Shown here piece by piece: positions 8,313 through 16,357 of a stretch of DNA of 64,000 bases. The stretch comes from Bdellovibrionales bacterium (lineage in GTDB: Bacteria > Bdellovibrionota > UBA1018), in assembly GCA_947380295.1 (NCBI GenBank), contig CANCQK010000001.1:146144-210143 (forward strand). Reading direction: 5' to 3'. Position 1 is the stretch's first letter. Every line of letters begins with the position of its first letter. The notes below the pieces were generated by a model. The model did no database searches. It saw nothing but the letters and a program-made list of their open reading frames with translations, and had not been told where the DNA came from. The position numbers were made by a program, and so were the translations under genes.

Positions 8313-8657
8313 CTTCCAGTCCCATCTCAACCTAAGTCCACCGTCTATCCATCGAGCGAGGGCCCTGAGTACGAGCAGCAAAAATTTTTGCTCCTGGCTC
8401 AGACTTTTCAGGCTTTGGGAGATTCTAGTCGGGTTCGCATCGTTTGGCATCTGGCTCAAAAAGAGTACAAAGTCGGGGAGTTAGCCCAGGTTTTGGGAAT
8501 GAGTCAGCCGGCTGTGAGTCACCACCTTCGAACTTTAAGGCAGCTGCAATTAGTTAAGGTTCGCCGCGAGGGTCGGATCTCTCATTACGCTTTAGATGAT
8601 CGCCATATCAATCGATTGCTTCAAGAAGGCATGGAGCACGTCGAGGAGTTGTTGTGA
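8307..8657 (+). CDS. ArsR/SmtB-family metal-sensing repressor
   Basis: 116 residues. Winged helix at about 30-95 with recognition region G-M-S-Q-P-A-V-S-H-H-L. The last helix carries Asp98, His100, His111 and Glu114: D-x-H, eleven residues, H-x-x-E, the complete alpha-5 site of zinc sensors such as SmtB and CzrA. It lacks the alpha-3 Cys site of ArsR or CadC. It should leave DNA when it binds Zn, Co or a similar metal. First gene of an operon with feoA and feoB, so it probably controls iron import and itself; whether Fe or Mn is sensed is open. The ATG at 8307 sits in the operator without a ribosome site; the stop overlaps the feoA start (GTGA). Confidence 0.88.
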   Translation: MLLPVPSQPKSTVYPSSEGPEYEQQKFLLLAQTFQALGDSSRVRIVWHLAQKEYKVGELAQVLGMSQPAVSHHLRTLRQLQLVKVRREGRISHYALDDRHINRLLQEGMEHVEELL

Positions 8658-8902
8658 AGACTACACGGCTAGGACAGCTCGAGGTAGGTCAAAAAGGAAG
8701 AATTGTTCGCGTCGGTTCCGATGCGGACTCGCCTGATTGGGTGCAGCGATTGATGGCCTTAGGATTCTTAGAGGGCTCTGTTGCAGAAGTGGTTCACCAA
8801 GCACCATTTGGAGGTGATCCCGTGGCAGTGAGAGTCAGGGGAACTCTTTTGGCATTGCGGCGACAGGAAGCCAATGCGGTTGAGGTAGTACAGTATGAAT
8901 GA
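8654..8902 (+). CDS. feoA: FeoA, SH3-like partner of FeoB
   Basis: 82 residues, the usual length. The small cytoplasmic beta-barrel helps the ferrous-iron transporter FeoB. Seen features: a start with L-G-Q-L-E-V-G-Q-K-G-R-I, M-A-L-G-F-L-E-G-S in the place of the family's L-x-x-L-G-L-x-P-G-x turn, D-P-V-A-V-R-V-R-G and a final L-A-L-R-R-Q-E-A. GTG start at 8654 overlapping the arsR stop, with GAGGAG about six bases upstream. Overlaps feoB by 8 bp. Confidence 0.93.
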   Translation: MKTTRLGQLEVGQKGRIVRVGSDADSPDWVQRLMALGFLEGSVAEVVHQAPFGGDPVAVRVRGTLLALRRQEANAVEVVQYE

Positions 8903-10829
8903 GACCCAAAGTCTGCAAAAAGTAAGCGCACAAAAAGGATCATCCCAGGTCCGAGCAAAAGCTCCTGTTTTAAAAACCATAGCACTCGCAGGGAACCCCA
9001 ATTGCGGTAAAACTGCTTTGTTTAATGCGATCACAGGCGGACGGGCAAAAGTCGGCAATTATCCTGGCGTTACGGTAGAGAGAAAAGAGGGGCGAGTTCG
9101 TACTCCGTCTGGAGTGGAGCTGAGGATTGTTGATTTGCCCGGGACCTATAGTCTCGACGCAAAAACGCCGGACGAAATCATCACTCGAGATGTGTTGTTT
9201 GGGGTGGATGAGCGGGTTGAGAAATCTCCTGACCTATTGATTGCCGTAGCCGACGCGACTCAGCTCGAGAGAAATCTCGGATTGGTGCTTGAACTGAGAA
9301 AGTTAGGTCGGCCGATCGTTTTGGCTCTCAATATGATGGACATCGCCGAGCAGCGCGGTTTGGATCTTGATTTGGAAGTGCTCTCGCAAGAGCTTGGGGT
9401 TCCAATTGTTCCGACAGTGGCGCCAAAGCAGCAAGGGGTTTCTGCTTTGCTTCTTGCTGTCGAAAAGAAACTCGACGATGAAGCGCTAGCAATTCCAGTA
9501 GCAATTTTTCAATCCACTCCAGATGAAATCCGAAACCGATTTTCGGAAGTTGATCGGATTCTTAACTTGGCGACCCGCAAAAAATCATCCCCCACCGTTT
9601 GGACGGATCGACTGGATCGCATCGTGCTTCATCCGGTTTGGGGAAGTCTGATTTTGTTTTGCGTGTTTGGTCTCATGTTCCAGACTATTTTTAATTGGGC
9701 TGAGATTCCTAAGGAATGGATCGAGTCCCAAGTGCAAGGTCTCGGCCAGTTGGTGGATCAATTGATGGCACCTGGACCTCTGAAAAGTCTCCTCACAGAT
9801 GGCGTGATCTCGGGAGTGGGCTCGGTGATTGTTTTTTTGCCACAGATTAGTTTATTGTTTTTGTTTATCCTATTTTTAGAAGATTGCGGATATATGCCTC
9901 GCGCAGCTTTCTTGATGGACAAATGGATGGGCAAAGTTGGATTGCATGGCCGCGCCTTCATCCCTCTTCTGTCTTCGTTCGCTTGTGCAGTACCAGGAAT
10001 TATGGCGACTCGGACCATTGAAAATCGCCGGGATCGTCTCACGACGATTCTTGTTGCGCCGCTCATGACATGTTCGGCGAGACTGCCAGTCTACTCGATG
10101 CTGATTGCAGCCTTCATTCCCAATCGTGAAGTGATCGGACCGTTTCGACTTCAGGGATTAGTCATGTTTGGCCTTTATTTGGCCGGTATTTTTGCTGCTC
10201 TTGGAGTTGCGATGCTTTTGCGGTCGACTGTTTTTAAGGGACCCAAGCCCATGCTTTTGATGGAGTTGCCGACCTACAAGTGGCCTGATGCCAAGAGTAT
10301 CGCTCTTGGGCTTTTTGAGCGTGCCCGACTTTTTGTGGCTCGAGCAGGTACGGTGATCTTATCTATTTCAATTCTTCTTTGGTTCTTGTCTTCTTATCCA
10401 AGGCCCCCGCAAGGGGCCGTGGAGCCAGCTATTTCTTACAGTTATGCTGGGAAAATTGGTCAGGGACTTGAGCCTCTGGTGAAGCCGATTGGATTCAATT
10501 GGAAAATTGCAGTCGCTTTGATTCCTAGTTTTGCCGCCCGAGAAGTGATGGTTGGCTCACTCGCTACGGTGTATGCCGTGGGTGATCAAAAAGAGGGAGC
10601 AACGGAACTTTTGGGGGATCGCTTGGCTCGGGATTGGAGTTTAGCCACGGCTCTCAGCCTCCTAGTTTGGTATATTCTGGCTTGCCAGTGTCTCTCAACC
10701 TTAGCGGTAACCCGCCGGGAAACTAATTCATGGAGATGGCCTGCTGTGATGCTGATTTACATGACTACGTTGGCTTACCTCGGGTCTTTTGTGACTTATC
10801 AATTAGCCATGTACTTGGGGTGGGGCTGA
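8895..10829 (+). CDS. feoB: FeoB ferrous iron transporter
   Basis: 644 residues, shorter than the usual 700-770. The N-terminal G domain has G1 G-N-P-N-C-G-K-T (33-40), the N-Y-P-G-V-T-V-E switch, G3 D-L-P-G-T-Y-S-L and G4 N-M-M-D. A reduced helical spacer follows, then the membrane part from about 250 with the paired gate segments (E-D-C-G-Y-M-P-R-A-A-F, S-F-A-C-A-V-P-G-I) and an A-A-R-E-V repeat unit near 550. It imports Fe2+ across the inner membrane, dependent on GTP. The C-terminus ends soon after the last helices. Cotranscribed with arsR and feoA, followed by a small Cys membrane protein. Confidence 0.97.
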   Translation: MNETQSLQKVSAQKGSSQVRAKAPVLKTIALAGNPNCGKTALFNAITGGRAKVGNYPGVTVERKEGRVRTPSGVELRIVDLPGTYSLDAKTPDEIITRDVLFGVDERVEKSPDLLIAVADATQLERNLGLVLELRKLGRPIVLALNMMDIAEQRGLDLDLEVLSQELGVPIVPTVAPKQQGVSALLLAVEKKLDDEALAIPVAIFQSTPDEIRNRFSEVDRILNLATRKKSSPTVWTDRLDRIVLHPVWGSLILFCVFGLMFQTIFNWAEIPKEWIESQVQGLGQLVDQLMAPGPLKSLLTDGVISGVGSVIVFLPQISLLFLFILFLEDCGYMPRAAFLMDKWMGKVGLHGRAFIPLLSSFACAVPGIMATRTIENRRDRLTTILVAPLMTCSARLPVYSMLIAAFIPNREVIGPFRLQGLVMFGLYLAGIFAALGVAMLLRSTVFKGPKPMLLMELPTYKWPDAKSIALGLFERARLFVARAGTVILSISILLWFLSSYPRPPQGAVEPAISYSYAGKIGQGLEPLVKPIGFNWKIAVALIPSFAAREVMVGSLATVYAVGDQKEGATELLGDRLARDWSLATALSLLVWYILACQCLSTLAVTRRETNSWRWPAVMLIYMTTLAYLGSFVTYQLAMYLGWG

Positions 10830-10839
10830 GGAATCAGAA

Positions 10840-11028
10840 ATGACGCAAGAGTGGATAGCCCTTTCGATTGTTGCCTTGAATCTCTTTTGGCTTTTGCGCC
10901 GTTTTTATCGAGGACACCTCGCAGAGCCTCTGTCTCAGTGGTTTTTAAAGCACGGACGAATCAAATGGGCGATGCAAGTGCGGCAACATCGAAGTGTTCA
11001 GTCAGGGTGTGATCAATGCAAAAACTAA
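10840..11028 (+). CDS. Small FeoB-associated membrane protein with C-terminal CxxC
   Basis: 62 residues: one N-terminal membrane helix (about 5-22), then a basic amphipathic stretch and a C-terminal C-D-Q-C. The single helix, CxxC tail and position 10 bp behind feoB match the FeoB-associated Cys-rich membrane proteins, thought to assist FeoB; the sequence is divergent. Its 3' end overlaps queC by 13 bp, so the gene is read through into queC. Confidence 0.65.
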   Translation: MTQEWIALSIVALNLFWLLRRFYRGHLAEPLSQWFLKHGRIKWAMQVRQHRSVQSGCDQCKN

Positions 11029-11744
11029 TTAAGAAGGCCATCGTAGTTCATTCGGGGGGGATGGATTCGAGTATCTGTTTAGCTGAATCCATTCAGGAAT
11101 TCGGAAGGGAGCAAGTACTCAGTCTGACGTTTTCTTATCAGCAGAGACATTCCAACGAGATTCTCCAAGCACGCTTGATCTGCGAACAGTGGCAAGTGGA
11201 TCACACAGAGTTAGATTTGAGCTGCTTGAACCAAATTACGGAGAATTCACTTACGCGGCACTCGCTGCCAATTGAATCTCAGCCTGGTCAGCCGCCTAAT
11301 AGTCTTGTTTTGGGACGAAATGGCCTAATGGCCCGACTTGCGGCGATTCACGGACACTCCCTCGGGGCGAGGGTGATTTATATGGGGGTCATCGAAGTTG
11401 AGTCGGCTAATTCAGGATACCGAGATTGCTCGCGCCTTTATATGGATCAGATGCAGCAAATTCTTCGAATGGATTTGGATGATGCGAATTTCGAAATTCG
11501 CACCCCTCTGGTTTTCATGACCAAGCGACAGACTTTAGAGCGGGCCCATGCCCTCGGAGTTCTCGAGTTTCTCCTCGAAGAAACAATCACTTGCTATGAG
11601 GGCCAACCCAAAGAGGGCTGCAGACGTTGTCCTGCTTGTTTGCTGAGAAACGAAGGGATCGCTGAGTTTCTTCTCAGTCACCCAGAAGTTCAGTTTTCTT
11701 ACCGAGCTGCGCTGACGGGGTCAGGCGTTGACAGGCCTGTTTGA
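11016..11744 (+). CDS. queC: QueC, 7-cyano-7-deazaguanine synthase
   Basis: 242 residues. Converts 7-carboxy-7-deazaguanine with ammonia and ATP to preQ0 in queuosine synthesis. The PP-loop S-G-G-M-D-S lies near residue 13, L-G-R-N-G in the middle, S-G-Y-R-D-C is close to the family's S-G-Y-P-D-C, and the zinc site C-Y-E-G with C-R-R-C-P-A-C is near 190-210. It is the last gene of the arsR-feoAB group, overlapping the small gene by 13 bp. A link between iron uptake and queuosine is unusual and may be just cotranscription. No queD, queE or queF in the window. The 3' end overlaps the convergent lipoprotein gene by 46 bp. Confidence 0.93.
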   Translation: MQKLIKKAIVVHSGGMDSSICLAESIQEFGREQVLSLTFSYQQRHSNEILQARLICEQWQVDHTELDLSCLNQITENSLTRHSLPIESQPGQPPNSLVLGRNGLMARLAAIHGHSLGARVIYMGVIEVESANSGYRDCSRLYMDQMQQILRMDLDDANFEIRTPLVFMTKRQTLERAHALGVLEFLLEETITCYEGQPKEGCRRCPACLLRNEGIAEFLLSHPEVQFSYRAALTGSGVDRPV

Positions 11745-12220
11745 ATGATGGAGGAATTTTCCAAACCATGGGCATCATGGGCATTATGGGTATCCTGGGG
11801 TTTTTGTTCTTTTTTCCACTTTACAGCAACGCCCTGAAGCAGGATTTGTCCTTCAAACCCATCGTCTGAGCACTCGGCCGTGGGATAAGTCTCTTGGCGG
11901 CCATCTTCGAGAAATACGACCGATTTTACGTCGACCACGGCATCGGCACCCTTGCTGAGCGCCGCTTGAACGAGCTGCCGCACTGCCTTGTTGTAGTAAT
12001 TTTTACAAAGCGCAGACTCTTCACGGTTAGGATCGAAAGATTGGAAGTTAACCTTTGCTTTTACCCATCCGAGAGGCTGAAAAGGGCGCTTCACCGCCGT
12101 AATAAAGGCGTTTTTATTAGGAAATTCAAACGACTCATACCTTGCCTCTGGAATGGTCCCACAGCCTAACAGCGTGCAACTGAGAGCCCATCCCAAGTGT
12201 CTAGGGTTCAATGTACTCAA
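11699..12220 (-). CDS. Hypothetical lipoprotein
   Basis: 173 residues. A short signal ends in the lipobox T-L-L-G-C (Cys20), so the protein should be lipid-anchored. Residues about 80-130 contain A-L-S-K-G-A-D-A-V-V-D-V and later V-A-V-K-W, which recall YbjQ-like or outer-membrane lipoprotein folds, without a firm match. The C-terminus has a tandem 9-bp repeat coding His-Asn-Ala, His-Asp-Ala, His-Gly. The start overlaps the kamA 3' end by 20 bp, so the two are probably cotranscribed; the 3' end overlaps queC on the other strand. Confidence 0.7.
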   Translation of the reverse strand: MSTLNPRHLGWALSCTLLGCGTIPEARYESFEFPNKNAFITAVKRPFQPLGWVKAKVNFQSFDPNREESALCKNYYNKAVRQLVQAALSKGADAVVDVKSVVFLEDGRQETYPTAECSDDGFEGQILLQGVAVKWKKEQKPQDTHNAHDAHGLENSSIIQTGLSTPDPVSAAR

Positions 12221-13352
12221 AGGTTTGCTTTCTGAAGTTTCGGAGCACCCACTTCTTGCCCTCGTGCTTGACTACGTACTGAGGCAATAAGGGGATTTTT
12301 CCGCCGCCGCCTGGGGCATCAATGACAAAATGAGGCACTGCCATCCCGCTGGTCCAACCCCTCAAGTGTTCAATAATATTGAGGCCAGTCTCCACTGGGG
12401 TTCGGAAGTGACTGATGCCCTGCGAGAGGTCACATTGGTAAATGTAATAAGGCCGGACTCGCATCATTAAGAGTTTATGATTGAGTTCCTTGACGATTTT
12501 TGGATCATCATTGATTCCCTTGAGCAAGACCATCTGATTGTGCAGGATGCAGCCGGCGTCTGCTAATCGGGCGCAGGCGTCAAAAGCTTCCTGGGTGCAC
12601 TCTTTTGGGTGGTTAAAATGAGTATGAACAAAAACTGGATGGTATTTTCTCAGCATGTCGGCAAAATTTTGGGTGATGCGCTGAGGAAGAGTGACTAGAT
12701 TGCGAGTTCCAATTCTGAATATCTCAATGTGGTCCATTGCTCTCAGTCTTGAAAGGATGTACTCCAGGCGATCGTCCGAGTTGGAGAGTGGGTCGCCTCC
12801 GGAGATTACCACGTCTCGGACCTCCTTATGGGCTTCGATATAAGCGAGGCCGTCTTCGAGTTGCTTGTTCGCTGCAGATGAGGATGGATCAGAGACTTTT
12901 CTCTTACGAGTGCAGTGCCGGCAATACACTGGGCAGTTGTGTGTGGTGTAAAAGAGGACGCGATCGGGATACCTATGGGTAATACCAGGTACCGGCATGT
13001 CTCGTTCCTCGGCGAGAGGGTCTTCGAGGTCGCTCGGAAGAATTAGAAGCTCACCCTTCGTCGGCACAGATTGGAGTCGAACGGGGCAGTGAGGATCATT
13101 GGGGTCCATTAATGAGGCATAATAAGGAGTGATCCCCATATTGAACATATCGTGGGACTGAGCAAATGCTTCGCGTTCCTCGGGTGAGACTTGAATGACT
13201 TTTTCAAGTTGCTCCATGGTTTTGATGCGCTTTTGCTGCTGCCAAACCCAGTTGTTCCAGTCTTTATCTTCAACATCTTTCCAAATTTCAGGGCGAAGAG
13301 CACTTTTGAAACGATCTCGAACTGTATTCTTGGTGACGATATTAAAAGCCAT
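12201..13352 (-). CDS. kamA: KamA/AblA-type lysine 2,3-aminomutase
   Basis: 383 residues. A radical-SAM, PLP enzyme that converts L-lysine to beta-lysine. The SAM cluster motif is C-P-V-Y-C-R-H-C-T-R-K-R, followed by V-I-S-G-G-D-P-L, F-R-I-G-T-R, and a C-terminal D-A-P-G-G-G-G-K-I-P with the PLP lysine. The length and N-terminal W-x-x-W-x-x-W-W-like region fit true KamA rather than short EpmB. No beta-lysine acetyltransferase ablB is beside it, so the product's use (osmolyte, EF-P modification or catabolism) is unknown. The ATG at 13352 has a GGGGGAT ribosome site. Confidence 0.93.
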   Translation of the reverse strand: MAFNIVTKNTVRDRFKSALRPEIWKDVEDKDWNNWVWQQQKRIKTMEQLEKVIQVSPEEREAFAQSHDMFNMGITPYYASLMDPNDPHCPVRLQSVPTKGELLILPSDLEDPLAEERDMPVPGITHRYPDRVLFYTTHNCPVYCRHCTRKRKVSDPSSSAANKQLEDGLAYIEAHKEVRDVVISGGDPLSNSDDRLEYILSRLRAMDHIEIFRIGTRNLVTLPQRITQNFADMLRKYHPVFVHTHFNHPKECTQEAFDACARLADAGCILHNQMVLLKGINDDPKIVKELNHKLLMMRVRPYYIYQCDLSQGISHFRTPVETGLNIIEHLRGWTSGMAVPHFVIDAPGGGGKIPLLPQYVVKHEGKKWVLRNFRKQTFEYIEP

Positions 13353-13487
13353 TTAGATTGATCCCCCTCAATCGATTCAATTTTGAATTTGCCAGAATTA
13401 CAAAATGAAAACAAGGGTATGAAGAATAAGGTCTCGATTTAAATTAAAAATGTTTATTTTATAGGCTTAAAAAAATGACGCACTAGG

Positions 13488-13516
13488 TTGAAAAAGACAC
13501 TCTTTAATCGTACAAT
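13488..13516 (+). promoter_or_regulatory. Sigma70-type promoter for the receiver/PilZ/TPR genes
   Basis: TTGAAA (13488-13493), 17-bp spacer, TACAAT (13511-13516), about 50 bases before ATG 13568. Five of six matches in each box. The rest of the 215-bp gap from kamA is AT-rich with no other feature seen. Confidence 0.75.
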
Positions 13517-13567
13517 TTAATCAAGTATTCATAAAACCCTGCCGATGTTAGGAATGAGGAACAAACG

Positions 13568-14317
13568 ATGGAACCTATTCATGTGTTGGTAATTGAACCT
13601 GAACAAAGCACTCGAGAACAATTGAAGACTGCTCTTCAGCTCAACGGGCAAGTGGAACTCCACTTGAGTTCATCAGCCGAAGGTGCTGCTGAAATGCTGA
13701 CCCGTCGAAACGAATGGGCGTTGATTGTGTTGAATGTCTGGTTGCCTGGTAGAGACGCTTTTTCACTCATTCAAGAATGGAAACAAAGAAACCCAAAAAC
13801 TCAATTTATCCTACTCAGTCAAGATGCAAGCAAAGATGAGCTGGTGAAGGCGCTTCGATTGGGAGTGACTGATTATTTTGAGAAGCCTTTCGCTTTGGCT
13901 GAGTTGAGGGGTGCAGCTGAACATGCAATTCATAAATATTTAGAAGTTGCTCCTGTGATCTCGATTCGACGGGATCGGAGTCCTGATTACCGGGAGCCGA
14001 GAGCGGAATCGACAGAGTCGACTCCCTCCGAAACGTCGCAAGTCATCTACCTCAAGAACCCACGTATGTCGTCTGATCTTGAGGAGTCGATTGATTTGCC
14101 GACAACTGTTGCCACGACCTTGGCTAGCTATACATTGATGAAGAAAAAATGGATTGAGAGTTTTGAGGTCGATTATCTTTCTCAACTCTTGAACCACCAT
14201 AGCGGAAACGTTTCCGCAGCGGCTCGCGCAGCTCGATTGGATCGGAGTAATTTTTTAAGATTGCTTAGAAAGTACGGTCTTAAAGCTGAGGCTTACCGAG
14301 CTAAACTGGCTGCTTGA
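13568..14317 (+). CDS. Pseudo-receiver with Fis-type DNA-binding domain (NtrC-like without AAA+)
   Basis: 249 residues. Receiver fold at 1-125 with the acidic start V-I-E-P-E-Q, S84 and Lys106 in E-K-P-F, but the phospho-Asp is Asn56 (V-L-N-V-W-L-P-G). After a linker, residues 205-245 form a Fis-family helix-turn-helix (S-G-N-V-S-A-A-A-R-A-A, then N-F-L-R-L-L-R-K-Y-G). The AAA+ sigma54 module of NtrC is absent. It probably binds DNA and is controlled by something other than aspartate phosphorylation. First of three genes with their own promoter; the next start lies 19 bp downstream. Confidence 0.85.
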   Translation: MEPIHVLVIEPEQSTREQLKTALQLNGQVELHLSSSAEGAAEMLTRRNEWALIVLNVWLPGRDAFSLIQEWKQRNPKTQFILLSQDASKDELVKALRLGVTDYFEKPFALAELRGAAEHAIHKYLEVAPVISIRRDRSPDYREPRAESTESTPSETSQVIYLKNPRMSSDLEESIDLPTTVATTLASYTLMKKKWIESFEVDYLSQLLNHHSGNVSAAARAARLDRSNFLRLLRKYGLKAEAYRAKLAA

Positions 14318-14335
14318 TGGCGGAGGAATTTTTTC

Positions 14336-14776
14336 ATGGCTGCTGACAGGAACGAAGCTGAGAAAAATCCCTTTTTTAAAATTGACGATCTCAGAAGTAT
14401 TCAGTTGTCGATTCAAGGTAAAAACTCTACATCGAGGATGCCGTTTGATGAGGGAGTACTTCGATTAACTGAAGTTTTTGAGGATGGTATTTGGATCGAA
14501 GCGCCCATTCGTTCTTGTTCGATTGGGCATTCTTTAGTTCTTGATATTCAGGCTAGAAAGGCTTCGAAGAAGTCTGCAGAAAAGCTTGAGAGCAAGATTC
14601 ATGTGCTCGGTGTAATTGCTGAGGTTGATACCGATGCAGCAGGGGCAAAAAAAGGAGTTCAGCATGTAAAAGTTCGATTTAAAGAGTTTTCAATTAAAGA
14701 TTGGAAAGCTCTTTTGAAGTTCCTTTCTGAAAAGCAATTTAATCTCAATCTGCTAATGAAGAGGACTAGAAAGTAG
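14336..14776 (+). CDS. Probable PilZ-like domain protein
   Basis: 146 residues, no membrane segment. The order of elements resembles PilZ: a strand ending in E-D-G-I-W-I-E-A-P-I, G-H-S-L-V-L-D-I-Q (as in the family's G-x-x-L-x-L-x-L), V-L-G-V-I-A-E-V, then H-V-K-V-R-F-K-E-F and a final amphipathic helix. The c-di-GMP signature R-x-x-x-R and D/N-x-S-x-x-G are not evident, so it may be a non-binding PilZ relative. It lies between two degenerate receiver genes, 19 bp after one and 19 bp before the next, so these probably act together. The function is unproven. Confidence 0.6.
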   Translation: MAADRNEAEKNPFFKIDDLRSIQLSIQGKNSTSRMPFDEGVLRLTEVFEDGIWIEAPIRSCSIGHSLVLDIQARKASKKSAEKLESKIHVLGVIAEVDTDAAGAKKGVQHVKVRFKEFSIKDWKALLKFLSEKQFNLNLLMKRTRK

Positions 14777-14795
14777 TTCTAGCTGGAATTGATTT

Positions 14796-16121
14796 ATGAA
14801 GAAAGCTGAAGAACAAAATCTTGCCGAGTTCTTGAAATCTGCAAGAATTGTGATTTCTGTGACTCCTGCTAGCAGTGGCAGAGAGCTGAGAAAGCTTTTT
14901 TTGAAAATAGGTGCTCTACCGAATCAAGTGATCGCTACGGAAAATTTTGAAGAGGCAAAAAAAGAGGTCTCATCTAGTCCAACTCATATTTTCATAGTTG
15001 AGATGGATTTCGGCGAAAAAAGTGGACTGGATTTAATCGAATATCAGGAGAAGAACTTTAAAAACCGAAGTGAAATTGCCACGATTGTGGTGACATCAGG
15101 CCCCAGTAATGCTTCGATAGGGATGATGGCTGAAGCCAATGTGGATGCCGTACTGTTGAGGCCACTGACATTTGATAATTTTAAACAAGCTGTTGATCAG
15201 GCTCTTGAAAATAAGATGAGTCCTTCGCCCTATTGGCGACTCCTTGAAGAGGCTAAAGTTTTTTTTAATTCAAATCAGTTCGAAAAAGCAGTTCCAATCT
15301 TCGAGGAGTCTAAATCAAAGCACCCAAAGCCGACACTTGCATTTTATTACCTAGGTCTGATCCATAGGACAAAAAACGAGATTTCCGAAACGATTCGGTG
15401 CTTTGAGGAGGGTTTGAGATTAGATCCAAAGGACTATCGATGTTTAATTGGGATGTTGGACACACGGATTCAACGCCTAGAATGGGATGAGGCATATAAA
15501 GCCGCTACCCGATTTCATGCTGATTACCCCGTGAGTTTGAAGCGAATCCCAGGTTTGGTGAGACTTTCAGTTCACTGTGGAAAGTACCCAGATATTTTAG
15601 ATTACTATAAAATTTTTAAGGATATTGAGAAAAGAGATCCAATGCTCTGTCGAGTGGTCGTCGCTGGGATGCTCATCTGTGCGAAGTTCCTTTTCAAAAA
15701 ACCGGATGCCCTGGCTAGTCTTAAGGTTTTGAAGGACGCTGCAAAAATTTCATCAGAGTGTGGCACGCTTCAGGCCGATGTCCTTCGTTATTTTGTTCAG
15801 CTTGGGTATTATCTCGAAGGGATGGAATTCTTGCCAAAGATTCCTCAGGATCTCCGTCGGAAACCAGAGATTCGGCTTCTTTGTCTCGAATTGTATAGTT
15901 TAGCTGGTCAAGATGAACTGGTCCTGCAAGAGGGGGCTGAACTCCTGAAGCTGGAGATCAAAACGGAAAAAGTGTATCAGCTTTTAACCTCATCCTCTCA
16001 GAAGCTAAATCGTTCCGATGAGTCCATCGTTCAGTTGCTGCGAGAGAATAGTCAGGTTCCGCAAGTGGATCAGTCGACAGCCGAAAAAGTTGGGTGGTTT
16101 AAAGGTTTATTGAAGCGGTAA
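14796..16121 (+). CDS. Degenerate receiver with TPR repeats
   Basis: 441 residues. N-terminal receiver-like domain (about 15-135). At the phospho-Asp position, counted back from the conserved S-G turn, stands Glu69 (F-I-V-E-M-D-F-G-E-K-S-G), and the conserved Lys is Arg122 (L-L-R-P-L). From about 145 to 250 are TPR units (A-F-Y-Y-L-G-L-I-H-R, E-E-G-L-R-L-D-P-K-D), followed by more helical repeats to about 420. Probably a protein-protein scaffold locked in one state. Third gene of the group; a hairpin follows 25 bp downstream. In gliding and predatory bacteria such receiver-TPR proteins often belong to motility or polarity systems, but nothing here proves that. Confidence 0.8.
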   Translation: MKKAEEQNLAEFLKSARIVISVTPASSGRELRKLFLKIGALPNQVIATENFEEAKKEVSSSPTHIFIVEMDFGEKSGLDLIEYQEKNFKNRSEIATIVVTSGPSNASIGMMAEANVDAVLLRPLTFDNFKQAVDQALENKMSPSPYWRLLEEAKVFFNSNQFEKAVPIFEESKSKHPKPTLAFYYLGLIHRTKNEISETIRCFEEGLRLDPKDYRCLIGMLDTRIQRLEWDEAYKAATRFHADYPVSLKRIPGLVRLSVHCGKYPDILDYYKIFKDIEKRDPMLCRVVVAGMLICAKFLFKKPDALASLKVLKDAAKISSECGTLQADVLRYFVQLGYYLEGMEFLPKIPQDLRRKPEIRLLCLELYSLAGQDELVLQEGAELLKLEIKTEKVYQLLTSSSQKLNRSDESIVQLLRENSQVPQVDQSTAEKVGWFKGLLKR

Positions 16122-16145
16122 GGAAAGTTAGAACCCCAAAAACAA

Positions 16146-16180
16146 TAAAGGACCCAAAGGCAGAGCCTCTGGGTCCTTTA
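16146..16180 (-). terminator. Intrinsic terminator for fabI, possibly bidirectional
   Basis: A perfect 11-bp stem TAAAGGACCCA / TGGGTCCTTTA (16146-16156 and 16170-16180), with a second GGC/GCC pairing in the loop. On the minus strand the stem is followed by TTGTTTTT, a U-rich tail fitting a fabI terminator. On the plus strand the tail is poor, so it may only partly stop the upstream operon. Confidence 0.7.
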
Positions 16181-16183
16181 CAG

Positions 16184-16236
16184 CCACGGGAACCTCATTC
16201 AGTGTGTGTGGGGGGGGGGAAGTGGGGCACCCGTGG
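16184..16236. repeat. Inverted repeat enclosing a TG/G10 tract
   Basis: CCACGGG (16184-16190) and CCCGTGG (16230-16236) are perfect 7-bp complements around a 39-nt loop with GTGTGTG followed by ten consecutive G (16210-16219). It lies between the terminator and fabI, in a stretch with no gene. The G run is a likely site of slippage in the cell or of sequencing error. Confidence 0.5.
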
Positions 16237-16357
16237 AAAACGTCAAATTGTGAAAACGTTATATAGCGATTCGAAGTCCGTGGCAAGAGAAAAATTAAAA
16301 AATTCTCTCCCCGGCGATCCTATCGTCTTGATGGGCTTTTTTTGAGCTCTTAGCCTC

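Noticed and set aside
11760..11797. 9-bp tandem repeats near the end of the lipoprotein gene
   Set aside because: Only three imperfect units, inside coding sequence; too small to call a repeat element.
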